Positions 1-7,608 of a stretch of 14,776 nucleotides of DNA are shown piece after piece. The notes under the pieces were generated by a model. That model made no database searches. It was not told the DNA's origin and saw nothing but the letters and a program-made list of their open reading frames with translations. The position numbers were made by a program, and so were the translations under genes. Numbering within the stretch: position 1 is the first letter of the stretch; each line of letters opens with the position of its first letter. The stretch spans positions 15,361 through 30,136 of the forward strand of contig DDSP01000029.1 in assembly GCA_002343445.1 (NCBI GenBank), read 5' to 3'. This stretch comes from Chthonomonas sp. UBA2387 (GTDB taxonomy: Bacteria > Armatimonadota > Fimbriimonadia > Fimbriimonadales > Fimbriimonadaceae).

Positions 1-1229
<1,229 letters not shown>

Positions 1230-1233
<4 letters not shown>

Positions 1234-1697
1234 GGGGCGGGCTCGTCTTTGAGCTTCATGACGATCTCCCACTCGTGCGGCTCGACGCGCATGATGCTGA
1301 GCCGCTGGCCCTTGCGCGCCACCTGCATCCCGGACAGGACGGGGTGGGCCTTGATCTCGGCGAGCGTCACGCACCGGGGGAATCGCTCGACGAAGCGCAC
1401 GTCGCGGACGTACCACTTGGGCCGCTCGGGCTTGCTGGTCGCGTCGTAGTACTTGCTGTTCGGGTCGAACTGGGTGGGGTCGGGGTAGCTTTCGCTGACG
1501 ATCTCCATGACGCCCACGATGCCCACGGGCGGGATGTTCGAATGGTGGAAGAACGCCAGATCGCCGATCTGCATCTCGTCCTTGAGGTAGTTGCGGACGA
1601 CGAAGTTGCGGCAGCCCTCCCACATGTTCACGCCTTCGGCCTCCAAGTGGTGGATGCCGTACACGTCGGGTTCGGACTTCATCAGCCAGTACGCCAT
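1230..1697 (-). CDS. EVE domain protein (THYN1-like, PUA fold)
   Basis: A 155-residue protein that is essentially one EVE domain, the PUA-like fold of human THYN1, a family implicated in binding modified nucleobases. Its ligand in bacteria is not known. Family blocks are visible in order: YWLMKSEP at the N-terminus, WEGCRNFVVRNYLK (about residues 26-39), GDLAFFHHSN (about 45-54), GIVGVMEIVSESYPDPTQFD (about 59-78), and W/V-rich strands after PERPKWYVRDV. Length is normal for a stand-alone EVE protein. It is the first gene of a two-gene unit with glpK, whose ATG overlaps this stop; nothing else links them functionally. No Shine-Dalgarno precedes the ATG, but a TACACT box ends 8 bases upstream, which suggests a leaderless or near-leaderless mRNA. 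Confidence 0.93.
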
Positions 1698-1705
1698 GGG
1701 CTAGG

Positions 1706-1711
1706 AGTGTA
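1706..1711 (-). promoter_or_regulatory. Putative -10 box for the EVE gene
   Basis: TACACT on the minus strand, 8 bases before the ATG at 1697. No convincing -35 hexamer is seen 16-18 bases upstream. The position puts transcription start at or within a base or two of the start codon. Confidence 0.45.
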
Positions 1712-1753
1712 CTCACTGGGTCCCGGCCCAGCGGCATCATCCCCGTTGAGCCC

Positions 1754-1763
1754 AAGGTGAGGG
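1754..1763 (+). promoter_or_regulatory. Shine-Dalgarno of the RCC1 gene
   Basis: AAGGTGAGGG just upstream of the ATG at 1768, with 7 bases between AAGGTGA and the start. It supports this start over later in-frame candidates and is one of only two clear Shine-Dalgarno sites in the window. Confidence 0.6.
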
Positions 1764-1767
1764 TGAT

Positions 1768-3393
1768 ATGGCACACGACGCGACAACGCGCACGGAGCCG
1801 TGGACGACCGCGATCAAGCGGATTGCGGCCCTCATGGCCCTCTCCTCCCTCGGCGCGACTTTGAGCATCGCGCAGTCTTACACGTGCTGGTCCTGGGGCT
1901 ATAACCTCTGGGGACAGCTGGGGGACGGCACCGACCAGCGGCGCAACGTGCCCAACCAGATCCTCGCGGGCCAACACGTCGCCCAAATATCTGCCGGAGT
2001 CGGACACTCGATCGTCATGCTGTCCAATGGACGTGTGATGGCGTTTGGCGACAACACATATGGCCAACTCGGCGACGGCACCAACACCGAGTCTTGGGTT
2101 CCGGTCTTGGTCTCCGGCCTGAGCGACGCCGTCCAGATTTCGGCAGGTGGCAGTCACAACGTGGCGGCGAGAGCCAACTGGCGAGCAACCGCATGGGGCG
2201 TGAACGATGGTCGGTTGGGCAATGGGTCGACGGCCCACAGCAACGTTCCGGTCCAGGTCCTGAACCTGTTTGGCGTGAGGTCCATCTCCGCGAGCGAGAC
2301 CCACGCGTTGGCCTTGCTCTCGGACGGCACCGTATGGGCTTGGGGCCTCAACGGATTCGGCCAACTCGGCAACGGGACGCCCAGCTTTCTTGAGACGTCC
2401 CCCGTGCAAGTCACCGGTTTGACCGGTGTCACGCGGGTGGCAGCGGGCAGCGGCTTCAGCGTCGCCCTCAGGTCGGACCGGACCGTATGGACCTGGGGCC
2501 AGAACCACTTTGGGCAACTCGGCGACGGGACCAACACCTCCCGGTCCATCGCAGCACCCATCGGCTTGAACGGGGTGGTCGCCATCGCCTGCGGGCAACA
2601 CTTCGCGCTCGCAGTCCTTTCACCGGCCCTGAATGGCCAAGTCTGGGCCTGGGGAACCAACGAGAACGGCGAACTCGGCAATGGTTCCGACGTCGCATCC
2701 AACGTGCCAGTTCAAGCGGACGGCCTGACCAACGTCGTAGCGGTCGATGCGGGCCACAACCATGCGCTGGCTCTGGACGGCAACGGTAAGGTCTGGAGTT
2801 GGGGCAGGAACTTCGATGGCCAACTTGGCCTGGGCACCAACAACTGGAAGGAGTCCCAGCCTCAGGAGATCCCGACGCTGTCCAACGTCACAGCGATCAG
2901 TGCCGGCGGGATGCACAGCATGGCCCTTCAGGCGGCCACTCGGCCCGTTTGGGGAACCATCACGTTTGGTCACTTCTCGGGGAACCCTGCTACGATCCCC
3001 ATCGCCTTCGAGCTCATTGATCCTGCAAGTTCCACCGTGGTGTACGCCGGCATGGTCTACACCAACGAAGCGGCTTGGTACAACTGGACGACCTACGTTG
3101 CACCGGGCACCTACCACCTCAGGGCCAAGGCCCCGCACTGGTTGCGGCACCTCGTCTCGAACGTGGTGTTCACTGTCAACGGAGCCGCAAACGTGAACTT
3201 CACGATTGTCAACGGCGACGTGAACGGAGACAACTCGGTGAACGTGGCGGACTTTCTGGCGCTGCGGCAGGCGTTTGGGACTTCGTCGGGGAGCGGCGGA
3301 TTCAACCCCAACGCAGACTTGAACGGGGACGGCTCGGTCAACGTGACCGACTTCCTGATCCTGCGGGCCAACTTCGGTCAGACCGGCGTCTGA
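1768..3393 (+). CDS. Secreted RCC1-repeat propeller with dockerin-like tail
   Basis: A 541-residue exported protein. Residues 1-36 form a Sec signal peptide: a basic segment around K17-R18, a hydrophobic core IAALMALSSLGATL, and probable cleavage in SIAQS. Seven repeats of the type W-x-W-G-x-N-x-x-G-Q-L-G-x-G-T follow, starting with CWSWGYNLWGQLGDGT and ending with VWSWGRNFDGQLGLGT, as in the RCC1 seven-bladed beta-propeller. After the propeller, about residues 393-480 form a beta-sandwich-like region (GTITF...YHLRAKAPHWLR) resembling carboxypeptidase-regulatory-like domains. The C-terminus has two calcium-loop repeats, DVNGDNSVNVADFLALR (from 484) and DLNGDGSVNVTDFLILR (from 517), the duplicated dockerin type I pattern. 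Function is unknown; an extracellular binding or surface-assembly role is an inference. A clear Shine-Dalgarno supports the start. The stop lies 16 bases inside the convergent PAP2 gene. Confidence 0.93.
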   Translation: MAHDATTRTEPWTTAIKRIAALMALSSLGATLSIAQSYTCWSWGYNLWGQLGDGTDQRRNVPNQILAGQHVAQISAGVGHSIVMLSNGRVMAFGDNTYGQLGDGTNTESWVPVLVSGLSDAVQISAGGSHNVAARANWRATAWGVNDGRLGNGSTAHSNVPVQVLNLFGVRSISASETHALALLSDGTVWAWGLNGFGQLGNGTPSFLETSPVQVTGLTGVTRVAAGSGFSVALRSDRTVWTWGQNHFGQLGDGTNTSRSIAAPIGLNGVVAIACGQHFALAVLSPALNGQVWAWGTNENGELGNGSDVASNVPVQADGLTNVVAVDAGHNHALALDGNGKVWSWGRNFDGQLGLGTNNWKESQPQEIPTLSNVTAISAGGMHSMALQAATRPVWGTITFGHFSGNPATIPIAFELIDPASSTVVYAGMVYTNEAAWYNWTTYVAPGTYHLRAKAPHWLRHLVSNVVFTVNGAANVNFTIVNGDVNGDNSVNVADFLALRQAFGTSSGSGGFNPNADLNGDGSVNVTDFLILRANFGQTGV

Positions 3394-3950
3394 CGCTCTG
3401 GCTGGGCGTCGTCCAGGGGGACGACGCCCAGCTTCTTGCCCCAAGCCAGTACGACGAGGCACGTCGCCGCGACCCCCAGACACGCCCCACCGAGTACGTC
3501 GGTCGGCCAATGCACGCCTCGGTAGATGCGGCTAACGCCGACCAACGACGCCCAGAGCATCGCCACGTAGCCCATCCACGGCTTCTCGACGCGCCGACCG
3601 ATGAACCAGATCATCGTCGCCAACGCGAACGCGCTCGTCGTGTGGCCGCTTGGGAACGCACTGTAGTAGAACGACTCCTGCGGGACGGCTTCGGCGAGGT
3701 TGCTCGGCCTCATGCGGGGGATCAAGGGCTTCACGATGTTCGCCGTGAGGCCGAGGGCAGCGCCGATCCCAAGGGGCAGCACCCACTTTCGGAACGGCTT
3801 GCGGATCGCCAACAGGAGGATGAGGGTGCCCTGCACATAGCCGAGTCCCGACGTGCTGATCGTCCAGAACACCGGGTCGAGCCAGTCGCGATGCCAGCCG
3901 AGGTGGATGGCGCGGAACCCTTCGAGGTCCCACGCCCAGATCTGTTGCAT
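3378..3950 (-). CDS. PAP2-superfamily membrane phosphatase
   Basis: A 190-residue integral membrane protein of the PAP2 (type 2 phosphatidic acid phosphatase) superfamily, which dephosphorylates lipid phosphates or pyrophosphates such as undecaprenyl pyrophosphate; the substrate cannot be read from sequence. All three catalytic motifs are intact: K74-x6-R81-P82 (KPLIPRMRP), P100-S-G-H103 (FPSGHTTSA) and S140-R-x5-H147-x3-D151 (SRIYRGVHWPTD). Hydrophobic segments surround them. The reading frame stays open far upstream, but that part is only the antisense-free shadow of lysS. The real start is the ATG at 3950, which overlaps the lysS stop as TGATG, so the two are translationally coupled. The 3' end overlaps the convergent RCC1 gene by 16 bases and contains that gene's terminator hairpin. 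Confidence 0.93.
   Translation of the reverse strand: MQQIWAWDLEGFRAIHLGWHRDWLDPVFWTISTSGLGYVQGTLILLLAIRKPFRKWVLPLGIGAALGLTANIVKPLIPRMRPSNLAEAVPQESFYYSAFPSGHTTSAFALATMIWFIGRRVEKPWMGYVAMLWASLVGVSRIYRGVHWPTDVLGGACLGVAATCLVVLAWGKKLGVVPLDDAQPERQTPV
3401..3437 (+). terminator. Intrinsic terminator of the RCC1 gene
   Basis: A perfect 13-bp stem, GCTGGGCGTCGTC (3401-3413) and GACGACGCCCAGC (3420-3432), with a 6-base loop, followed on the plus strand by TTCTT. It starts 8 bases after the RCC1 stop. The minus-strand side has no T-run, so it should act on the plus-strand transcript. It lies inside the coding end of the PAP2 gene, residues around GVVPLDDAQP. Confidence 0.7.
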
Positions 3951-5476
3951 CAATCGTCCTCGCGCGACTCGGGCTTCATGGTCGGGAAGAAGATGACCTC
4001 GCGCAGCACTTCGGCGCCGGTGAGGAACATGGCCATGCGGTCGATGCCAATGCCGCAGCCGCCTGTCGGCGGCATGCCGCACTCGAGGGCGTAGATGAAC
4101 TCCTCGTCCATCGGGTGGGCTTCGTCGTCGCCCTTGGCCCTCGCGCCCAATTGCTGCTCGAAGCGCTCCCGCTGGTCGATAGGGTCGTTGATCTCGCTGA
4201 ACGCGTTGCAGATCTCCTTGCCCAGAATGTAGCCCTCGAAGCGACGCGTGATGCCGGGGCGATTGGGGTCCTTCTTGGCCAAAGGCGACGTCTCGATGGG
4301 GTAGCCCACGACGAACGTCGGCTGGATCAGGGTCGGCTCTACGAAGACCTCCAGCAACTTCTCGATGAGGCCGCCGAGATTGTGCTCGTCTTCGGGCACG
4401 ATGCGCTTGCCCGTGGCCGTGTTGACAATGACCTTGTCGCCCAGCGCTTTGTGGGCCGACTCCAACGTGGCGAGGTCGGCCCGAGTGACTCCTGCCAAGC
4501 GCTCGATCTCGTCCAGCAGGTCCACCCGACGCCAGGGGCTGCCGAAGTCGAGCACAAGCCCGTCTCGCATGGCCAGTTGGGTCGTGCCGAAGACGGCCTG
4601 GGCCACGTGGCGGAACATGCCCTCCACGACCTCCATCATGCCTTCGAGGTCGGTGTACGCCTCGTAGAACTCCAGCAGGGTGAACTCGGGGTTGTGGCGG
4701 TTGCTGACGCCTTCGTTGCGGAACACGCGCCCGATTTCGTACACCTTGGGGATGTCGCCGCAGATGAGCCGCTTGAGGTAGAGCTCCAGCGAGATGCGGA
4801 GCTTCACGTCCATATCGTAGGCGTTGTAATGGGTGGTGAACGGGCGGGCCGCCGCGCCGCCGGCGATGATCTGCAGGATCGGCGTTTCGACCTCGAGGTA
4901 GCCCCGCGCGTCGAGGTAGTTGCGGACCTCGCGCGTGATCTGGGCGCGGCGGATCAGCATGTCGCGCGCCTCGGGGTTGCAGATCAGGTCCAGATTGCGG
5001 TGGCGGTAGCGCTGCTCGGTGTCGGTGAGGCCGTACCACTGGTGGCCCTCCTTCTCCTTGCCCAGCGGGATGGTGTGCAGGGCCTTGCTGAGCGGGACGA
5101 GCGTGCGGACGTGGATCGAGGGCTCGCCCGTCTTGGTGCGGAACAGCTCGCCCTGGACGCCGACGTGGTCGCCGATGTCGAGGAGTTGGTAGACCTCCCA
5201 GGCGGCTTCGCCCAGGTCGTCCTTCTTGAAGTAGCCCTGGATCTTGCCTTCGCCGTCGCTCAGGTGCGCGAATCCGGCCTTGCCCATGAGGCGGTGCGAG
5301 ACGACGCGCCCTGCGAATGCGACGGCTTGGCCCAGTTTGTCGTCGAAGTCGGCCAGCAGGTCGTTGGCCGACCCGGTGGACTCGAAGCGCTCGACGGCAA
5401 AGGGGTCGAAGCCGAGTTCGCGCATGCGCGCCAGCTTCTGCAGGCGCAAGTCGCGCAAGGACAGTTCATCGCTCAT
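3950..5476 (-). CDS. lysS: Lysyl-tRNA synthetase, class II
   Basis: Charges tRNA-Lys with lysine in the cytoplasm. The 508-residue length is typical of bacterial LysS. An N-terminal OB-fold anticodon-binding domain spans about residues 52-128 (AFAGRVVSHRLMGKAGFAHL to VPLSKALHTIP). The class II catalytic core follows: motif 1 GYLEVETPILQ (192-202), motif 2 FRNEGVSNRHNPEFTLLEFY (252-271), and motif 3 GGCGIGIDRMAMFLT (472-486). Lysine-site residues such as the Glu-rich LEFYEAY and EICNAFSEIND (421-431) are conserved. The start is the ATG at 5476. No Shine-Dalgarno is present; a TACACT box ends 11 bases upstream. The gene is followed by the PAP2 gene with a TGATG overlap and preceded, 51 bases away, by a small unknown gene on the same strand. 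Confidence 0.98.
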   Translation of the reverse strand: MSDELSLRDLRLQKLARMRELGFDPFAVERFESTGSANDLLADFDDKLGQAVAFAGRVVSHRLMGKAGFAHLSDGEGKIQGYFKKDDLGEAAWEVYQLLDIGDHVGVQGELFRTKTGEPSIHVRTLVPLSKALHTIPLGKEKEGHQWYGLTDTEQRYRHRNLDLICNPEARDMLIRRAQITREVRNYLDARGYLEVETPILQIIAGGAAARPFTTHYNAYDMDVKLRISLELYLKRLICGDIPKVYEIGRVFRNEGVSNRHNPEFTLLEFYEAYTDLEGMMEVVEGMFRHVAQAVFGTTQLAMRDGLVLDFGSPWRRVDLLDEIERLAGVTRADLATLESAHKALGDKVIVNTATGKRIVPEDEHNLGGLIEKLLEVFVEPTLIQPTFVVGYPIETSPLAKKDPNRPGITRRFEGYILGKEICNAFSEINDPIDQRERFEQQLGARAKGDDEAHPMDEEFIYALECGMPPTGGCGIGIDRMAMFLTGAEVLREVIFFPTMKPESREDD

Positions 5477-5487
5477 GGGAAGGCGAG

Positions 5488-5493
5488 AGTGTA
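5488..5493 (-). promoter_or_regulatory. lysS: Putative -10 box for lysS
   Basis: TACACT on the minus strand, identical to the box before the EVE gene, ending 11 bases before the lysS ATG. Transcription would start about 4 bases before the start codon. The -35 region is not recognisable. Confidence 0.4.
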
Positions 5494-5515
5494 CCGGGGG
5501 CGCATGGATGCGGGT

Positions 5516-5541
5516 TGGCGGGAGGGTTCAACCTCCCGCCA
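5516..5541. other. Perfect 10-bp hairpin at the small-gene stop codon
   Basis: TGGCGGGAGG (5516-5525) pairs perfectly with CCTCCCGCCA (5532-5541) around a 6-base loop. The TGA stop of the small minus-strand gene (5530-5528) falls in the loop. No T-run follows on either strand, so it is not a classic intrinsic terminator. It could still slow or end transcription before lysS or protect the 3' end of the small mRNA. Confidence 0.5.
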
Positions 5542-5746
5542 CCTCGAGCGGGCATGCGGCTTGCCGAAGGCCAGAGGCCAATGGTACGGATGATGACGAA
5601 TCGCATCGGTGGATGCAAAACTCGGCAAGTTTCCGCAATGCCGTTTCCGAAACCGAATCCAGAACCTGTGGGCTCGTCATACACATGCCGAGCAAGGCAA
5701 AGGCTTCGTCCTCGGTCAACTCGAGTCCCCCGCGTGTGGTGACCAT
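5528..5746 (-). CDS. Small acidic protein of unknown function
   Basis: A 72-residue protein I do not recognise as a named family. The first 50 residues (MVTTRGGLELTEDEAFALLG, then MCMTSPQVLD and ALRKLAEFCIHR) look like a short all-helical fold of two or three helices; the last 20 residues are low-complexity and Ser/Ala-rich. It is supported as a real gene by the best Shine-Dalgarno in the window, GGAGGTGG at 5758-5751, 4-6 bases from the ATG, and by a possible -10 box TAGAAT further upstream. The alternative frame reading from 5828 lacks such a site. It lies 51 bases upstream of lysS on the same strand, but lysS appears to have its own promoter. Confidence 0.7.
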   Translation of the reverse strand: MVTTRGGLELTEDEAFALLGMCMTSPQVLDSVSETALRKLAEFCIHRCDSSSSVPLASGLRQAACPLEVAGG

Positions 5747-5750
5747 AGGT

Positions 5751-5758
5751 CCACCTCC
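5751..5758 (-). promoter_or_regulatory. Strong Shine-Dalgarno of the small 72-aa gene
   Basis: GGAGGTGG on the minus strand, followed by ACCT and the ATG at 5746. It fixes the start of this gene. Confidence 0.75.
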
Positions 5759-5775
5759 ATGCTAGAGTCTCGGTT

Positions 5776-5781
5776 ATTCTA
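5776..5781 (-). promoter_or_regulatory. Possible -10 box for the 72-aa gene
   Basis: TAGAAT on the minus strand, 29 bases before the ATG, leaving room for a leader of about 22 bases that carries the Shine-Dalgarno. No good -35 hexamer is seen. Confidence 0.35.
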
Positions 5782-5836
5782 GACGATGCCTTAGCGCATT
5801 CTGTTCTTGGAATCGTCGGAATCACCACAATTCGCC

Positions 5837-6370
5837 ATGCAAAGTTCAGACGCCGCCCCTACGATGCGCTGGCAGGTCCACCTTGCGGCGCGCGAGCCAG
5901 GCAAGGCTTCGGTCGTCGTGGCCTGCGCGTTGGGCGCCGGTGCGGCGGGCCTGCTGTTGATGGGACACCCCGTATTCGCCCTGGTCGGCGTGGCGGTCGT
6001 GCTGGGCACCACGCTCGAGTTCCTGCTCCCGCTCCGCTACGAACTGAACGACGACGAGGCGCGGGTGACGTGCGGCGTGAGCGTCACCGCCGTTCGGTGG
6101 GAGGCCGTGAAACGCATCGAAGTGGACGCCGACCGTGCCAAACTCTCTCCATTGGCGGAAGACACCCGGCTCAGCCCGTTCCGGGGGGTGACGCTTCGTT
6201 TCGATGGCGACCCCGAGGAGGTTTTGGCCGAGGTGCGCCGCCGAGCCCCCAGCGATGCACGATTTGTGGACCGAAGAGTTGACCGAGGAAGAGGTGCAGA
6301 GCCTGATCGAGAAGGCGTCTGCGGAGATCAAGCGCCGGAAGATGGAAGTGCCGGCGGTGATGTTCCTTGA
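5837..6370 (+). CDS. Membrane protein with PH-like cytoplasmic part, unknown
   Basis: 177 residues from the ATG at 5837; a TTG ten codons earlier (5807) is an alternative start, and neither has a Shine-Dalgarno. Two adjacent hydrophobic segments, about residues 24-40 (ASVVVACALGAGAAGLLLM) and 45-62 (FALVGVAVVLGTTLEFLL), are followed by a beta-rich stretch (RYELNDDEARVTCG...VRWEAVKRIEV...FRGVTLRF) that resembles bacterial PH (YdbS/YdbT-like) domains. That assignment is by pattern only. After about residue 145 the sequence turns Arg/Asp/Gly-rich with no obvious fold and runs 116 bases into the next gene in another frame. This tail may be a frameshift product or a genuine overlap. Confidence 0.7.
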   Translation: MQSSDAAPTMRWQVHLAAREPGKASVVVACALGAGAAGLLLMGHPVFALVGVAVVLGTTLEFLLPLRYELNDDEARVTCGVSVTAVRWEAVKRIEVDADRAKLSPLAEDTRLSPFRGVTLRFDGDPEEVLAEVRRRAPSDARFVDRRVDRGRGAEPDREGVCGDQAPEDGSAGGDVP

Positions 6371-6533
6371 GATGCACAAGCCGCTCTCGTTCGTGGGCAG
6401 CCAAACGGCCGTCGCCCTCTCGCCGTTTCTGGTGCCGCTCTTCGGATTCCAGGGCGTGAACAACTACTCTCGGCTGTTCTCGAAGCGGGAATATGTGGAG
6501 CGCTTGATCCGGGCGATCGAGTCGCCGGATTAG
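6255..6533 (+). CDS. Conserved-looking 92-aa protein, unknown function
   Basis: Starts at ATG 6255 with MHDLWTEELTEEEVQSLIEK. A helical acidic N-terminus (residues 1-30) leads into a hydrophobic middle (VPAVMFLEMHKPLSFVGSQ, then AVALSPFLVPLFGFQGV) and a basic-acidic C-terminal helix (YSRLFSKREYVERLIRAIES). I do not recognise a named family. The hydrophobic section is too broken by charged or polar residues to be called a sure membrane segment; peripheral membrane association is possible. The start lies 116 bases inside the preceding gene in the +1 frame, and no Shine-Dalgarno is visible, so expression may depend on coupling to that gene. An in-frame start at 6204 would add 17 residues that look like shadow sequence. 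Confidence 0.75.
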   Translation: MHDLWTEELTEEEVQSLIEKASAEIKRRKMEVPAVMFLEMHKPLSFVGSQTAVALSPFLVPLFGFQGVNNYSRLFSKREYVERLIRAIESPD

Positions 6534-6586
6534 GTTGTTCGCTGGTGGACGCGAGCGGGTGGCATGCAAGCGCGACGAGGAGCCCC

Positions 6587-6654
6587 TGTCACGAGTTCCA
6601 GCACCATGAAGCCATCGGCCGGCATTTGGCATCACGGGCTGGGAACTCGTGGCA
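6587..6654. repeat. 16-bp imperfect inverted repeat between convergent genes
   Basis: TGTCACGAGTTCCAGC (6587-6602) pairs with GCTGGGAACTCGTGGCA (6638-6654) with one bulged G (6641) and one G-T wobble; CACGAGTTCC/GGAACTCGTG is perfect. The 35-base loop is GC-rich. No T-run follows on either strand. It occupies most of the gap between the plus-strand 92-aa gene and the minus-strand 191-aa gene, so it may be a bidirectional 3'-end structure or a remnant palindromic repeat. Confidence 0.55.
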
Positions 6655-6676
6655 CCTGAGTACCTTGAGGAGTCTG

Positions 6677-7252
6677 CTACAAGCCTGTGTCACACCACTC
6701 GTACTCGCGGCCCGCGCACTTCGCCCGGAGCTTCGCCAGCGGACGCAACCGTCGCAGCCAAGAATCGCCATCCGGATCGGGACTCGGTAGCCGGTCGGCG
6801 TAAGTGAACTCGACCCAGGCATAGCCTTCGCACCATTGCCACTCATCCAACATCATTCCGCTCAAGTCGAGCTCGTACGACCACTCCGAACCCGGGTCCA
6901 AACCACCGAGCGGCATTTTAGGCTTGACTACATCCTGATCCGCTTCTGAGAATCCGATGATTCTCGCCCGAGCGAACACCGTGTACTCCGAAATCGGCCG
7001 GTTGCAGTCCAGCATGGCCGCACTGTCATTCCTGAGGAGCAGCACCAGCTTGTTCGCGGACCGCTTCCAGGTCATAGTTGCACCGCAAGCAAGTCTTGCC
7101 TGTCCACCAACAAACAGCCCTTGGTTCAGGTAAGCGACGTACCCCGCGAGCGCGCCCAAGATGGCCAACAGGCCGACGGCGGCCGCTACCAAAGTGGGCC
7201 ACCACTTCGTGAGAAGCGAGCGGGCATTCGCGTTTGGCACTTTGATTGCCAC
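6677..7252 (-). CDS. Membrane-anchored protein of unknown function
   Basis: 191 residues from GTG 7252. A short basic N-terminus (VPNANARSLLTKWW) precedes one hydrophobic segment, about residues 20-42 (TLVAAAVGLLAILGALAGYV), so the rest is probably outside the membrane. The C-terminal 145 residues are beta-rich with five Cys (for example RLACGATM, AMLDCNRP, WCEGYAWV, AKCAGREYEWCD), which would suit disulfides in an exported domain. No family recognised. The open frame extends upstream to 7426 but overlaps the alkyltransferase-like gene. GTG 7252 is chosen because a TACCAT box ends exactly 6 bases before it and no Shine-Dalgarno exists. Its base composition is somewhat less GC-rich than the flanks. 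Confidence 0.72.
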   Translation of the reverse strand: MAIKVPNANARSLLTKWWPTLVAAAVGLLAILGALAGYVAYLNQGLFVGGQARLACGATMTWKRSANKLVLLLRNDSAAMLDCNRPISEYTVFARARIIGFSEADQDVVKPKMPLGGLDPGSEWSYELDLSGMMLDEWQWCEGYAWVEFTYADRLPSPDPDGDSWLRRLRPLAKLRAKCAGREYEWCDTGL

Positions 7253-7258
7253 AAGATC

Positions 7259-7264
7259 ATGGTA
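7259..7264 (-). promoter_or_regulatory. Putative -10 box for the 191-aa membrane gene
   Basis: TACCAT on the minus strand, 6 bases before GTG 7252, consistent with a leaderless mRNA. It lies in the 46-base gap after the alkyltransferase-like gene. Confidence 0.4.
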
Positions 7265-7298
7265 ACACGGGCCCAATCGCCGGACCAAGCCACTTTGG

Positions 7299-7607
7299 CT
7301 AGGGAATCCAGAGGAACGCGGCCATGCGGACGGCGTCCCCATCGAACACGACGCCTTCCAACGCCAGGCGCTCCCGCTGTTCGTGCGCCAGATGCGGGCT
7401 GCGGGAGGCGACGACCAAGGCGCCATTGGCCGCCACGACGCGCCACCAGGGCAACTCGGGCGGGCAGGAGGCCATCCACTTCCCCACGATCACGCCGCTC
7501 ACCGGCCCCGTGAGGGAGCGGCCGAGCAACCCGTAGGAACAAACTCGCCCGGCCGGGATGCGGGCCACGAGTTCGTACAGTTCCCGACGCCGCTCGCCGT
7601 ACGCCAC
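7299..7607 (-). CDS. Alkyltransferase-like protein (MGMT family, no active Cys)
   Basis: A 102-residue protein matching the C-terminal DNA-binding domain of O6-alkylguanine-DNA alkyltransferases: LYELVARIPAGRVCSYGLLG (about 10-29) and the core PWWRVVAANGALV (53-65). In true transferases the motif is PCHRV; here the acceptor Cys is Trp and the His is also Trp, so it cannot take up alkyl groups. Known alkyltransferase-like proteins bind alkylated guanine in DNA and recruit nucleotide excision repair. By eye the helix that normally carries the Arg finger reads SGVIVGKWMAS, with Val where Arg is expected, so lesion flipping may differ too. The start is GTG 7607, one base after the folE2 stop (TGA C GTG), indicating an operon. 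The longer frame to 7706 would run into folE2. Confidence 0.88.
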   Translation of the reverse strand: MAYGERRRELYELVARIPAGRVCSYGLLGRSLTGPVSGVIVGKWMASCPPELPWWRVVAANGALVVASRSPHLAHEQRERLALEGVVFDGDAVRMAAFLWIP

Positions 7608-7608
7608 G

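Noticed and set aside
3378..5039. A 553-residue minus-strand open frame covering half of lysS and all of the PAP2 gene
   Set aside because: Only the last 190 residues match a family (PAP2). The first two thirds are a shadow of lysS in another frame, low in complexity and Arg/Pro/His-rich.
4115..5593. A 492-residue plus-strand open frame opposite lysS
   Set aside because: Composition (Val/Leu/Ala/Asp/Arg repeats) is that of an antisense shadow in GC-rich DNA; lysS on the other strand has every family motif.
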